Numbered from the stretch's first letter, positions 51,604 through 62,700 are shown. The stretch: DNA of 64,000 nt from Verrucomicrobiaceae bacterium (GCA_015075365.1 JABTUN010000002.1:1178001-1242000), one strand, 5' to 3'. The notes: generated by a model not told the origin, from the sequence alone. Numbers and translations: made by a program.

Positions 51604-54600
51604 ATGAATGCCGCCGACACCACCACCTGCCTTACCTGCGGCACGCCGATCTCGGCGGAAGTGCTGGGTGGGAAATGCCCTGCTTGCCTGAAGAAGGTGG
51701 CGCTGGCAGAACCAACGCTGCCGGAGGACACAATCCGCGCTTCGCGAATGACGCGGAGACAGCCAAGCTGGGAGCCGCCATTGATCGAAGACGTGGCGGC
51801 GCTGCTGCCACGCGGATTTTATACGGTGGAGGGCTTCATCGGCCGCGGTGGCATGGGCGCGGTCTATAAAGGCACGCAGACGGTGCTAAAGCGGCCGGTG
51901 GCGATCAAGATCATGCGCCAGGACCAGGCGGTGGACGCGGAGTTCCGGCTGCGTTTCCTGCGTGAGGCGCAGATGCTCGCGCGCCTGAGCCACCCAGGCA
52001 TCGTGAATGTCATCGACTGCGGTGAGGCAGGGCCGGACATGCTTTTCATCGCGATGGAGTTCGTGGACGGGGCGAATTTGATGGACGTGATCCGCAGCGG
52101 CGGCGTGTCGGAAGCGCGGGCGCTGAAAATCATGAAGCAGGTGTGCGAGGCGCTGCAATTCGCCCACACGCATGGCATCGTACACCGGGACATCAAGCCC
52201 TCGAACATCATCCTGATGCGCGATGGCCGCATCAAGCTGGCCGACTTTGGTCTCGCCACGCAGATGGAGCCGGAGGAGGGCGAGGAAGCCAATGCGGACC
52301 ATGCGGCAGGCACGCCGGCGTATGCCGCGCCGGAGCAGTTCGCCGCCGGGCAGTCCGTGGACCAGCGCGCGGACATCTACTCGCTCGGCGTGATGATTTA
52401 CCAGATGCTCACGGGCGAGCTGCCGCACGGTGACTGGAAGCCGCCGTCGCAAGCGGTCGCGATTGATCCGGCGTGGGACAAGATCATCTCCCAGGCGCTG
52501 CAACCGCTGCCGCAGGACCGCCTGAGCGCTGCGGAGGCGATGCAGGAGATGCTTTCGCGCATCTCGCCGCTGAGCGGCGAGCAGATCCGGCGGCGAAAGG
52601 CGCGGCCGCTCATGCTCGCGGCGTTGCTCGTCTCGCTGGCTGTGATTGGCTGGCTGGTAATGGGAAAATCGAGCCGCGACAAAAACTATCCGTCACCAAA
52701 GTCGTGGACGGACACCACGCCGGAGCTGCGCGCGACGGCGGCGCGTTACCACTTCGGCCAGATGCGGGATCAGCGGCTGGACATCCTGGAGGACGCCTTC
52801 TTTGACATCGCCGACAGACGCGAGTTCAGCGATGTGGCGGTGCGGGTGACCTGCACCGGCTGTGTGTGGCTGGGGCTGCGCGGCACGCTGAACCAGTATT
52901 ATGTGGGCTATGTGCGTCCGGATGGGGATGCCAGCATCAGCATCACCAACTCGGAAACCGAGCCGGTGAAATTCGCTCTCGGCAAATCCCACGACCCGGC
53001 GAAGGAGTACGAGCTGGTCTTCGCCGCGCAGGGCGGCAAGACGCGGCTGTGGCTCGACGGACGCGAGATCCTGTCCTTCGAGGACGCCAGCCTCAAGCAA
53101 GGCCGCATCTGCCTGGGAGCCATCGTCAGTCCCGACCCCAAAGTCCGCGCGAGCATCCTGCGCCTGGAGTACGCCACGCTGGGCGGCGCGCCGCAGCCGG
53201 AGCCGCCGCAACGCCCGGATTTCAAACCCGCACCGGGCAGCATCGCGGATGTGCTGACCTCGCCGGAGTTCAAGTGGACCGCGCCGGAGAATCTCGGCCC
53301 TGGCATCAATGCGGAGGGGAAGGATGCCTCGCCGCATCTCTCGCCGGATTCGCTCATCCTCACCTTTGCCTCCGAGCGCAACCAATCACGCCGCTTTTAC
53401 GAATGCCTGCGCGATCACACGGACGCGGCCTTTGGCGCGCCACGGGAAATCTCGGAAGTGGGAGGCTGGCCCTGCACACCGTGGATCACGCCGGACCGCC
53501 GCACGCTGGTGTACATGAATCCCGGCGGCCCCGGCAACAAAGGCTCCAGCCAGGACCTCTACATGCGCCAGCGAGCAGCCGAAAAAGCCCCTTGGGGACC
53601 GGTGGTGAATCTGGACTCCGTGAACTACCTGGGCCACGACCAGTCCCCCTGCCTGAGCAGCGACGGCCTCACGCTCTACTTTGGCTCCCTGCGCAGCGGC
53701 GGCCAGGGAGGGCACGACATGTGGAAGGCCACCCGCAAGACTCTCGACGCGCCCTTTGGCGGGATCACGAATCTCGGCCCCACCATCAACACCTGGATAC
53801 AGGAGCGTGACATGCACCTGTGCTCCGATGACCGCACCCTGCTCTTCGTGCGGCAGCACAATGAGGGGACTGTCTCCACCAGCGTGCTGCACATGGCCGT
53901 GCCGGGCGTGAGCGGCGGCTATCATGTACAGCCGCTGGATGTGCCCTTTCAGGGCATGATGGTGGACCCCTGCCTCTCGCACGATGGCCGCGCTCTTCTC
54001 TTCGCATGGAAAGGCCCGACGGGCTCCGGCGATCTCGACCTCTGGCAGATGCGCCGTGTGCCGAAGGATGAAGTAGTGACCACAACACAGCCCGCGCTCG
54101 CCACGGTGGAGACACCGTTTGCGAACACGCTCGGCATGAGATTCGTCCCCGTGCCGGTCACCGGCGGTGACACAGACCGGCAGCGTGTGCTTTTCGGAGT
54201 ATGGGAGACGCGCGTGCAGGACTACGCGGTGTTCGTGAAGGCCACCGGCCGCGCCTGGCAGCCCGCGCCCTTCGAGCAAGGCCCCACGCATCCCGCCGTG
54301 AATGTGAGCTGGGACGATGCGCAGGCCTTCTGCCGCTGGCTCACCGTGCGCGAGCGCAAATCCGGCACCATCTCTGAAAACGAGCACTACCGTCTGCCGC
54401 TGGACCGCGAATGGAGCTGCGCCGTGGGCATCGGCGAGCTGGAGCCACCGACCGCGACGCCCTGGGGGAAGCATGGCGGCCTGCCGGATGTGTTTCCTTG
54501 GGGTCTGGAGTGGCCGCCACCAGCGGACGCCGGCAATTTTCGCGGTGAGGAATGCCTTCCACCACCGGGAGCGACACCCGCGAGCACCCTCGTCGTCATC

Positions 54601-55473
54601 CGAGGTCGCCGCGATCCCTTCATCCACACCGCCCCGGTCGGCTCCTTCGCACCTGGCCCCTGCGGGCTGCTCGACCTCTCCGGCAACGCCAGCGAGTGGT
54701 GCGAGGAGTGGCACCATCCCGAACGGCGCGATGTGAGGGCGCTGCGCGGAGGTGACCATCTGCTCAACGACGGGGATCATGCCACGGCAGCCGCCCGGGT
54801 CGCCTCGCCGCCGGAAACTGGCTATTCCGCCACCGGAGTGCGTGTCGTTCTGGGCCAGGGAGCCGGACCCGATTTGAAGGCGTTGCTTGAGCATGTGCCC
54901 GCCGTCAAACCCTCCGCGCCTCCACCTGCTTACCCTTGGTCCGCCCAATGGACTGACATCACCGGAAGTTTCAAGAAGCAGGTGCTCGACGGCGCATGGG
55001 GCACGGTGGAGGACGATCTCATCCACATCACCACGGCCGGGCTCCGCCCCCTCGAAAACAATCGCGTGTTTGGTGATGTGGCCCTGCGCGTGGTATTTCA
55101 GGGCTGTTTGAAGGCCAATGTCCGCTGTCTGCATTCGCTGAGATGCGTGGCTGCCGTGGAGCATGTCACAGACAGCGGTGAATTGATTGCCGCGGTCTTT
55201 CGGAAGGATGAAAAGCTCGGCCTGGCAACCGGCTTTCCCGTGTTCAAGCTCCCGCTGGGCAGGGAGTTCGATCTTCAGAAAGATCACGAACTGGTCGTCT
55301 CCGTCGTCGGCACTCATCTCAGCGTTTGGCTGGATGGCCGGCTCATCCATGTCACGGATGGGGCGGCTCCTGCCTCAGGCAGCCTTGCCCTGACCTTCCA
55401 GCCCCCTGCCTTGTTGTCCGGTGCCATCGCCCGCGTCCGAAAGGTGGAATACGCGGAGTTGAAGCAGCCGTAG
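51604..55473 (+). CDS. Ser/Thr kinase fused to LamG, TolB-like propeller and SUMF1 domains
   Basis: 1289 residues from the ATG at 51604. In order: zinc ribbon (C9/C12, C25/C28); protein kinase (about 72-320) with GRGGMGAVYK, Lys102, HRDIKPSN near 193 and DFGLA near 213; one membrane helix (about 334-353); a LamG/DUF1080-like domain (about 360-520); TolB/PD40-type repeats (about 535-820); a formylglycine-generating-enzyme (SUMF1) domain (about 836-1090: NVSWDDAQAFCRWLT, LDLSGNASEWCEEW); and a second LamG-like domain (about 1110-1289). The kinase faces the cytoplasm and the sensor domains the outside. The SUMF1 part probably binds ligand rather than catalyses (inference). Confidence 0.88.
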   Translation: MNAADTTTCLTCGTPISAEVLGGKCPACLKKVALAEPTLPEDTIRASRMTRRQPSWEPPLIEDVAALLPRGFYTVEGFIGRGGMGAVYKGTQTVLKRPVAIKIMRQDQAVDAEFRLRFLREAQMLARLSHPGIVNVIDCGEAGPDMLFIAMEFVDGANLMDVIRSGGVSEARALKIMKQVCEALQFAHTHGIVHRDIKPSNIILMRDGRIKLADFGLATQMEPEEGEEANADHAAGTPAYAAPEQFAAGQSVDQRADIYSLGVMIYQMLTGELPHGDWKPPSQAVAIDPAWDKIISQALQPLPQDRLSAAEAMQEMLSRISPLSGEQIRRRKARPLMLAALLVSLAVIGWLVMGKSSRDKNYPSPKSWTDTTPELRATAARYHFGQMRDQRLDILEDAFFDIADRREFSDVAVRVTCTGCVWLGLRGTLNQYYVGYVRPDGDASISITNSETEPVKFALGKSHDPAKEYELVFAAQGGKTRLWLDGREILSFEDASLKQGRICLGAIVSPDPKVRASILRLEYATLGGAPQPEPPQRPDFKPAPGSIADVLTSPEFKWTAPENLGPGINAEGKDASPHLSPDSLILTFASERNQSRRFYECLRDHTDAAFGAPREISEVGGWPCTPWITPDRRTLVYMNPGGPGNKGSSQDLYMRQRAAEKAPWGPVVNLDSVNYLGHDQSPCLSSDGLTLYFGSLRSGGQGGHDMWKATRKTLDAPFGGITNLGPTINTWIQERDMHLCSDDRTLLFVRQHNEGTVSTSVLHMAVPGVSGGYHVQPLDVPFQGMMVDPCLSHDGRALLFAWKGPTGSGDLDLWQMRRVPKDEVVTTTQPALATVETPFANTLGMRFVPVPVTGGDTDRQRVLFGVWETRVQDYAVFVKATGRAWQPAPFEQGPTHPAVNVSWDDAQAFCRWLTVRERKSGTISENEHYRLPLDREWSCAVGIGELEPPTATPWGKHGGLPDVFPWGLEWPPPADAGNFRGEECLPPPGATPASTLVVIRGRRDPFIHTAPVGSFAPGPCGLLDLSGNASEWCEEWHHPERRDVRALRGGDHLLNDGDHATAAARVASPPETGYSATGVRVVLGQGAGPDLKALLEHVPAVKPSAPPPAYPWSAQWTDITGSFKKQVLDGAWGTVEDDLIHITTAGLRPLENNRVFGDVALRVVFQGCLKANVRCLHSLRCVAAVEHVTDSGELIAAVFRKDEKLGLATGFPVFKLPLGREFDLQKDHELVVSVVGTHLSVWLDGRLIHVTDGAAPASGSLALTFQPPALLSGAIARVRKVEYAELKQP

Positions 55474-55489
55474 CGGAGCGGGCAGCAGC

Positions 55490-55551
55490 GGAATCCGCCA
55501 GGATTCCTCAAGGTGGCGAGGTGAGCCCCATCGGAACGCTGGCGCGTTCCG
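55490..55551. repeat. Paired hairpins downstream of kinase 1
   Basis: GGAATCC-GCCA-GGATTCC (55490-55507) and CGGAACGC-TGGC-GCGTTCCG (55532-55551). The two loops, GCCA and TGGC, are reverse complements. Probably a REP-type element; it may also end kinase 1 transcripts. Confidence 0.6.
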
Positions 55552-55630
55552 CTATGAGCCGGGCGCGCGAAAAAAAATTTCACACCGCCTGTAATCGGCG
55601 CAGGACAGTCTCGAAGATGCGCGATGAACC

Positions 55631-56041
55631 ATGTCATCGCATTCACACTCCAACGGCCATTCAGCTTCTCATCCCACCCATTCGGGTAATGGTGGAGTCT
55701 CTCAAATCAACCTACTGGCGTGCATGGAATTACATGCGGACGGGCACACTCCCGATGACCAGGAGGCAGTCGGGATCCTGCGGCAGCAGCTCCAGCTCAC
55801 CCAGCGCCAGGCGCAGGTGCTGCACTGGATCGCCGAGGGGAAGGCCAATGGTGAGATCGGCACCATTCTCGGCTGCTCCGTCAACACGGTGAAGATGCAT
55901 CTCAAAGACATCAACCAGCGCCTGGGCGTCCCCAACCGCACCGCCGCCGCCGCCGTCGCCTACCGCGCCCACATCCGCCATGCGAACGGCCACGCCGCCC
56001 TACCCGGACGGGTAATACCGGCCCAAAACCCTTCCCGGTAA
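55631..56041 (+). CDS. LuxR-type helix-turn-helix regulator
   Basis: 136 residues. A His/Ser/Gly-rich N-terminus is followed by a LuxR/GerE DNA-binding domain (about 48-115): LTQRQAQVLHWIAEGKANGEIGTILGCSVNTVKMHLKDIN. There is no receiver or ligand domain, so it may respond through a partner. It lies between kinase 1 and the PEP-CTERM gene, 73 bp upstream of the latter, and could control it. Confidence 0.85.
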   Translation: MSSHSHSNGHSASHPTHSGNGGVSQINLLACMELHADGHTPDDQEAVGILRQQLQLTQRQAQVLHWIAEGKANGEIGTILGCSVNTVKMHLKDINQRLGVPNRTAAAAVAYRAHIRHANGHAALPGRVIPAQNPSR

Positions 56042-56114
56042 CCTCGCCGCAAATCCCGAAAAACCGCGCGCCAGCTACCCTCTGAAAAAACACCTCCTTT
56101 CCAAAAACAACATC

Positions 56115-58970
56115 ATGAAACCACCCCCCATCCTCCCCCTCCTCGCCGCCGCGCTACTGCTCGGCGGCCTCCTCCCCGCCATCCGCGCCGCCGACTTCAC
56201 CTCCACCTGGGACGGCTCCAACGGCAACTGGACCAACGGCACCTCCTGGACTACCCCCGGCGCGCCCGGCACCTTCCCGAACAACGGCAGCCCCACCCCG
56301 ACCTACGATGCCATCCAGAACGCCGGCACCCTCACAGTGAACCAAGCCATCACGATCGAGAACTTCACGCTCAGCTCAGGGACGCTGAATGGGCCCAACA
56401 CCTTGACCCTGAACGGGCAGATGACCTTCAACAGCGGGATGATGTCGGGGGTGGGAACGACGCAGGCGAACGGCGGGATACTCTTCACTGGATCGAACCC
56501 CATGCAGATCGATACGCGCACCGTGAACATTGGCGACGGGATCGGCGCGGCGGGGTCGGTGACAGCGAGCTGGACCAATGGATTCATTGGCAACCGCGGC
56601 CCGATGAACGTGCGGTCCGACGCGGCGTTCACGACCAGCTTCGACGGCTCAATGCAGGGTGGCGGGTCTCCGACCGGCTCGCTGAACATTGATGCGGGCG
56701 GCAGCTTCACCAAGAGCGGCGGCACCGGCACCACGACCATCGGCACCGACGGCAATTGGTTTTTCTTCAACAACAACGGCACGGTCAACACGCAGACGGG
56801 CACCTTGCTCATCGGGGGAGCCGCCGGTACTCATACACACACTGGTTTGTTCGACATCAGCAGCGGCGCGAACCTCAACCTTGCGGGCACACACATCCTG
56901 AACGGCACGGCGTCCGTCACTGGCGCTGGCACGCTCATCATTTCGGGAACCGTCTCCGCCAATGGGACGAATGCAGTATCCACGCCGCTGACGCTCACGG
57001 GCTTGATCCAAGGAACCGGCACGCTCAACGCCAATGACGCGGTGACGTGGAACAGCGGGACCATGGCCAGCACCGGCACCACGAACATCCTGACTTCTCT
57101 CACCTTGAGCAGCGCAAGCGACAGGACGATGCAAACGGGTCGCGTCGTGAATATCGGCGACGGGATCGGCGCGGCAGGGTCGGTGACGGCCAGCCACACC
57201 GCGGGTCTGCTCAACATCAACAGCGGATCCACTCTGATCGTGAGGTCTGACGCGGCATTCGACACCAACTTTGACAGCACCATTCAGAACACGAGCACGG
57301 GAACGGCCGTGATGGCCATCCATCCCGGCGGCAGCTTCACCAAGAGCGGTGGCAGCGGCACGACATCCATCGGCGCCACCGGCACCGCCAACCTCCTCTT
57401 CCACAACAATGGCACGGTCAATGTGCAGACCGGCACGCTGCTCATCGGCAGCAGCACCAGCACGCACACGGGGACATTCAATCTCAGCAGTGGGACGACG
57501 CTCCACCTCGCGGGAACCCACAACCTGAACGCCGGCACTACTTTCACCGGCGCTGCCAGCACGCTCATCATGTCCGGCACGATCAACGCCAACACGACAG
57601 TGGCCGTCCCCATGCCGCTGACGCTCACGGGCACACTCCAGGGCACCGGCACGCTCAATGCCAGTGGCGCCGTGACCTGGAGCAGCGGGACCATGACCAG
57701 CACGGGCACCACCAACATCCTGGCTTCCATCGCCATCGACACGGCGGGCACCAAATTCATCAATTCTGGACGCACGGTGAACATTGGCGACAGCGTCGGC
57801 GCGGCGGGATCGGTGACGGCGAGCTGGTCCGGGGGAGCCATCACCAATCTCGGCCCGATGAACGTGCGGTCCGACGCGGCGTTCACAACCAGCTTCGATG
57901 GCGCAATGCAGGGAGGCGGGTCACCCGGAGGGGCATTGAACATCCATGCGGGCGGCAGCTTCACCAAGAACGGCGGCACGGGCACCACGTCCATCGGCAC
58001 CGACGGCAATTGGTTTTCCTTCAACAACAGCGGCACGGTCAATGTGAGCAGCGGCACGCTGGCCCTCGGTGGCGGCGCCGGCACCGTCGCCCAGCACAGC
58101 GGCACCACGCTGACCGGCGGCACCTGGAATGTGACCAACGGCGCGTCCATCAACATCACCAACGGCAGCAACATCACCACCAATGGGGCTGCCTCCACGG
58201 TGATGCTCGATGGCGCGGGATCGTCCTTCAACCGCCTCACCGATGCGCTGAACAACAACCAGGGCAGCTTCACGATCAAAAACGACCGCGATCTCACCAC
58301 CGCCGGTGCCTACACCAACAGCGGCACCACCCGCGTCGAGGACAGCACCACCGTGATGACCATCGGCAGCGGCGGCAGCGCGGCCTACACGCAGACCGGC
58401 GGGGTCACCGCGCTGGTGAATGGCGCGTTCATTGATCCCAGCGTCTTCAACCTCAACGGCGGCACCTTGCAAGGCACCGGCACCATCGAAAGCAACGTCC
58501 TCGCCGGTCCCGGCAGCAACACCATCGCCCCCGGCCTCTCCCCCGGCGCGCTCACCATCAATGGCGACCTCACGCTCAGCAGTGGCAGCACGCTGGCCAT
58601 GGAGCTCGGCGGCCTCACGCAGGGCACGCTTTACGATTACCTGGACGTCAACGGCGTGCTCACGCTCGCCGGGATGCTGGATCTCGACTTCATCAATGAC
58701 TTCCAGAACAGCCTCGCCAACAACGAAATCCTCACCCTCGCCACGGCCAACAGCGCCATCATGGGCAGCTTCTCCAATGTGGCCAGCGGCAGTTACCTGA
58801 CGACCAACTACCCCATCGCGCTGCAGGTCTGGTATGGCGCGGGCAGCCCGTTTGGGGCGGAAAATCTCGTTGTTGTCATTCCAGAGCCCTCACGCGCCCT
58901 GCTCATGATGCTCGGCGGCCTGGCACTGCTGCAAAGAAGGCGGCAGGTCCGCACGGCCACTTTTGACTGA
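56115..58970 (+). CDS. PEP-CTERM beta-solenoid surface protein with three long repeats
   Basis: 951 residues. A signal peptide (about 1-25) is followed by a Gly/Thr/Asn-rich beta-solenoid with three copies of a unit of about 209 residues, each marked by VNIGDGIGAAGSVTAS and by FTKSGGTGTT with TGTLLIG (the third copy varies to VNIGDSVGAAGSV). The end is a PEP-CTERM anchor: EPSRALLMMLGGLALLQRRR. PEP-CTERM proteins are sorted and cut by exosortase and tied to exopolysaccharide. No exosortase is seen in the window. Confidence 0.88.
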   Translation: MKPPPILPLLAAALLLGGLLPAIRAADFTSTWDGSNGNWTNGTSWTTPGAPGTFPNNGSPTPTYDAIQNAGTLTVNQAITIENFTLSSGTLNGPNTLTLNGQMTFNSGMMSGVGTTQANGGILFTGSNPMQIDTRTVNIGDGIGAAGSVTASWTNGFIGNRGPMNVRSDAAFTTSFDGSMQGGGSPTGSLNIDAGGSFTKSGGTGTTTIGTDGNWFFFNNNGTVNTQTGTLLIGGAAGTHTHTGLFDISSGANLNLAGTHILNGTASVTGAGTLIISGTVSANGTNAVSTPLTLTGLIQGTGTLNANDAVTWNSGTMASTGTTNILTSLTLSSASDRTMQTGRVVNIGDGIGAAGSVTASHTAGLLNINSGSTLIVRSDAAFDTNFDSTIQNTSTGTAVMAIHPGGSFTKSGGSGTTSIGATGTANLLFHNNGTVNVQTGTLLIGSSTSTHTGTFNLSSGTTLHLAGTHNLNAGTTFTGAASTLIMSGTINANTTVAVPMPLTLTGTLQGTGTLNASGAVTWSSGTMTSTGTTNILASIAIDTAGTKFINSGRTVNIGDSVGAAGSVTASWSGGAITNLGPMNVRSDAAFTTSFDGAMQGGGSPGGALNIHAGGSFTKNGGTGTTSIGTDGNWFSFNNSGTVNVSSGTLALGGGAGTVAQHSGTTLTGGTWNVTNGASINITNGSNITTNGAASTVMLDGAGSSFNRLTDALNNNQGSFTIKNDRDLTTAGAYTNSGTTRVEDSTTVMTIGSGGSAAYTQTGGVTALVNGAFIDPSVFNLNGGTLQGTGTIESNVLAGPGSNTIAPGLSPGALTINGDLTLSSGSTLAMELGGLTQGTLYDYLDVNGVLTLAGMLDLDFINDFQNSLANNEILTLATANSAIMGSFSNVASGSYLTTNYPIALQVWYGAGSPFGAENLVVVIPEPSRALLMMLGGLALLQRRRQVRTATFD

Positions 58971-59017
58971 GGAGACGCGGTGCTTGAGAAGAGAGCAGTG
59001 CCGGCTAGCTCTCACCC

Positions 59018-59776
59018 ATGGCCTTCCCGACGACTCGCTGGACTCTTCTCGCTGAGGCGACGCTGCATGGCGATGAGGCGGGACGCGAGGCGCTGGCACG
59101 GATGTGCGAGGGCTACCGGCGGCCGGTGGAGATGTTTTTGACTTCGAGAGGCTATGCGGGGCCTGAGGCGGAGGATCTGGCGCAGGAGTTTTTTCTGCGC
59201 TGGCTGAAATCACGTGCGTGGAAACGCGCGGACAGGCTGCGCGGCCGGTTCCGCACCTTCATGCTCGGGGCGCTGAATCATCTGCTGGCGCATGATGCGG
59301 CCAAAAAGGCCGCGCAGAAGCGCGGCGGCGGTGAGAGGGTGCTGAGCCTCGACGAGGATGTTTTTGATGAAGAGCCGTCCGCGGAGCTGGAAAGGGATGC
59401 GGGGGAGAGTTTTGACCGCGCGTGGGCGGTGGCACTGGTGAGTCATGCGCTGGCGGCGCTCCAGGCGGAGTTTGTGGCTCGGGAAAAAACGCGTGAGTTT
59501 GAGGTGTTGCGGCAGTTTTTGCCCGGAAGTGCATCGCCGCCATCTCTGGATGATGCCGCCAGGGCGCTGGGCACAAATGTGAATGCCTTCAAAGCAGCGC
59601 TGCACCGGCTGCGGGAGCGTTTCCGCGAACTGCTGCGCACGGAGGTGGCGCGGACGGTCTCCGCGCCGCATGAGGTGGAGGAGGAATTGCAGTATTTGCG
59701 CTCCCTGCTGCTCAAGGTGCCTGCGCAGCGTATCCTGGAGGCGGAAAACGGGAAGATGAAGGATGAAAATGCCTGA
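59018..59776 (+). CDS. ECF-like sigma factor (kinase-associated) 2
   Basis: 252 residues. Same plan as factor 1: FPTTRWTLLAEAT, MCEGYRRPVEMFLTSRGY, DLAQEFFLRWLKSRAW, then a helical region ending with a sigma-4-like LDDAARALGTNVNAFKAALH. It overlaps the start of kinase 2 by 14 bp, so the pair is coupled. Relatedness to factor 1 suggests the whole sigma/kinase/solenoid block was duplicated. Confidence 0.85.
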   Translation: MAFPTTRWTLLAEATLHGDEAGREALARMCEGYRRPVEMFLTSRGYAGPEAEDLAQEFFLRWLKSRAWKRADRLRGRFRTFMLGALNHLLAHDAAKKAAQKRGGGERVLSLDEDVFDEEPSAELERDAGESFDRAWAVALVSHALAALQAEFVAREKTREFEVLRQFLPGSASPPSLDDAARALGTNVNAFKAALHRLRERFRELLRTEVARTVSAPHEVEEELQYLRSLLLKVPAQRILEAENGKMKDENA

Positions 59777-62700
59777 CACCACCGCCACCACCGCCACCTC
59801 CGTTGTCTGCCCCGTCTGCGGAGCCGCTTTGGCCGCTGGCGAGGCGGGGGGACTGTGCGTGGCCTGCCTGCTGGGGGAGGCGTTGGGGACGGAGCAGCCG
59901 GCCAAGGTGCTGGGCAGCATCGGCGGGCATGATTTGATCGAAGTCATCGCGCGTGGCGGCATGGGCATCGTGTATCGCGCGCAGCAGCGTGATCCAAGAC
60001 GGGAAGTGGCGCTGAAGGCACTCCCCGGCGCGGAGCTGATGAGCGCGGAGGCAAAGCAGCGTTTCAAGATCGAGGCGGAGGCGATGGCGAGGCTGGATCA
60101 CCCGTCGATCCTGCCGATCTACGAACTGGGAGAGGAGGACGGCACGCCGTTTTTCACGATGAAGCTGGCGGCGGGCGGCACGCTCTCGCAACGCATCGGC
60201 GGCTATGCGGGCAAGTGGCGCGAGATCGCGAAGTTGATGACGCGCATCGCGGAGGCGGTGCAGTTCGCGCACAGCCGTGGCGTGCTGCATCGCGACCTGA
60301 AACCGGGGAACATTCTGTTTGATGAGAAAGGCCACGCGATGGTCAGTGACTTCGGCCTGGCCAAGATTATCGGCTCGGACACCGATCTGACGAAGACCCT
60401 CGCGATGATGGGCACGCCCAACTACATGGCTCCCGAGCTGGTGCGTAAAAACGGCGGCGCAAGCACCGCCAGCGATGTGTGGAGCCTGGGCGTGATCTTG
60501 TATGAGCTGCTCGCGGGCCGCGTGCCCTTCACAGGGGACAATGTGCCCGCCGTGCTGCGCGCCGTGGTGGAGGATGAGCCGGCAGGGCTTGCAGCCCGCC
60601 GCGCTGAGGCGGGTAACGATGGGCGTCTCACTGCGACGCCCTACAGCGAGCGCATCCCGCGCGATCTCGCCGTCATCACCTTCAAAGCGCTGCAAAAGGA
60701 GCCGTCGCGCCGTTACCACGCCGCAGAGGAGTTCGCGGGCGATCTGCGCCGCTGGCTGGCTGGCGAGCCGATCCACGCACGGCCTGTCGCACTGGCGGAG
60801 CGCGTGTGGCTGTGGGCGAAACGGAAACCCGCCCTCGCCGCCGTGCTTGCGCTGCTAGCGCTCACACTTCTCGGCAGCACCTTCCTGCTGCTGCACAGCA
60901 ATGAAAACCTTCGCGCCGTGGATGCGCAGCGGCGCGCACAGATCCACCGCGCGCTGCTGGAGAAGGCGGACGCCGAACGCCAGTCCATGACACCGGGCCG
61001 TCGCGAGCGCACGCTGGCTCTGGCACGCGAGGCACTGGCGCACGGCTCCTCGGTGCAGGCCCGCTCCGTGGCTGCATCCGCACTGGCGGTGATGGATGTG
61101 AAGGTGGAGCGTGAATGGCCCGTCGGGCGCGTAGGCTTCGGCAAGAGCCCGATGGCATTTACCCCTGATCTTTCCAAACACATCGCCATCCTGCCTGCGG
61201 CTGAAGTCCGTGACAGAGCATGGAAACAAGGCGCGCTAGGACTCCGCCGTACCAGCGATGGCGTGCTGCTGAAGCAAATCCCCCTCACGGACCGCGCTTC
61301 TTATTTTTACGCCTCCCTCAGCCAGGATGCACGCTGGCTGGTCACCAGCACCGGACGCTCGAAACTGGAGATCTGGCATCTGGAGAAAGAGACGCTGCAC
61401 ACCACCTTGCCGAGCACCACGCAGCCTGCGGCGGCATTCCTGCCATCGGACGGCACCCTGATCGCAGCGGTCGATGGCGCCCTGGTGCGGCTGCATCTGC
61501 CTGATTTGCAGCGGGAGGTCATCACCACCGGAATCCCCGCTGTGGGGCGGCTGTTTCCCAGCCCGGACGGACAGTGCGTGGCTGTCTATTGCTTCGATGA
61601 GACAGGAACGATCGAAGGTAGCTGGATGGAGGTGCGCTCCCTGGCCGATGGCCGGGTGCTGGCCCGGCAGGACCAGCCTTACGGCGATGCGGGCTGGAGC
61701 CACGACGGCCAGTCCGTGGTCATGTTTCATTATCCCACAGGCTACCTCCTGCGGCACAGCCTTGACGATGCATCGTCCCAGCCTCTGGCCTTGCTGCGCA
61801 CGACCGGCACGGGCCGCCGCGCTGTCTTCCGCTCGGGCGACCGGCTGCTCGGCTGGTCGGATAACGAGAATTTTGTCCACCTGCATGACTTGTGGCTGGG
61901 ACAGCCCTCACTGGTGATTCCGGGCACGGCGATGAACCTCAAGTTCTCCGCTGACGGCACACGCCTGGCTTGGAATCCGGACAGCGAGAGCGCCGCCATG
62001 GCCCAGGTGCTTGATTCACCGATCCTGACGCAGCGCAGGGCAAGTGGTCACGAGCGCAGTGTGGACCGTCACCTCGCCGTGAGCCATGATGGCCGCTGGA
62101 TCGCCACATGTGACCTTTTCGGCCTCACCCTCTGGCGCGCGGCAGACCTCCAGCCGGTGGCCTGGCGCTTCGCGCAAAGACCGCGTGATCCTTTTGAAAG
62201 CCTGCACTTCAGCAGGGACTCGCGTCAGCTGCGCTTTTACTGCGGCACCAGCAAGCATGTCACCTGGGACATCGTCGAGAGCGCTGATGGCGTGGTGACT
62301 CTGACTGGGCCGGGACCTGGCGATGTGCCCTCCCGGCATTACCTCCAGGCCGCCAGTCCGGATGGCCGCTGGCAGATCACCTTTCGCGCGGATGAAAAGA
62401 ATGTCTTTGCCCACCTGTGGGAGGACGGAAAATTCATCTCCAAGCGCCAGCGCGACCTTGAGCCGGGCCTGACCAGCCGCCGCAACTGCCTCGTCAGCCC
62501 GGATGGCCGGTGGTGGGCGGCAGGCGCATGGAACCGCGACCGCTCCCGCCTGCCGGGATTCATCTATGTGCAAAGCACCGAGGTGGACGACTCCCGCATC
62601 CTCCTCAGCGAAGCCGCCTGCCACACTTATCTCGCCGTTTCTCCGGATGGGAGATGGCTTCTTGGTGGCGAAGGCGAAAACTACGCCATTTGGGAGAGTG

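Noticed and set aside
53386..55350. A 654-codon minus-strand frame opposite the SUMF1-kinase gene
   Set aside because: Antisense shadow; the plus strand encodes recognisable LamG, propeller and SUMF1 segments.
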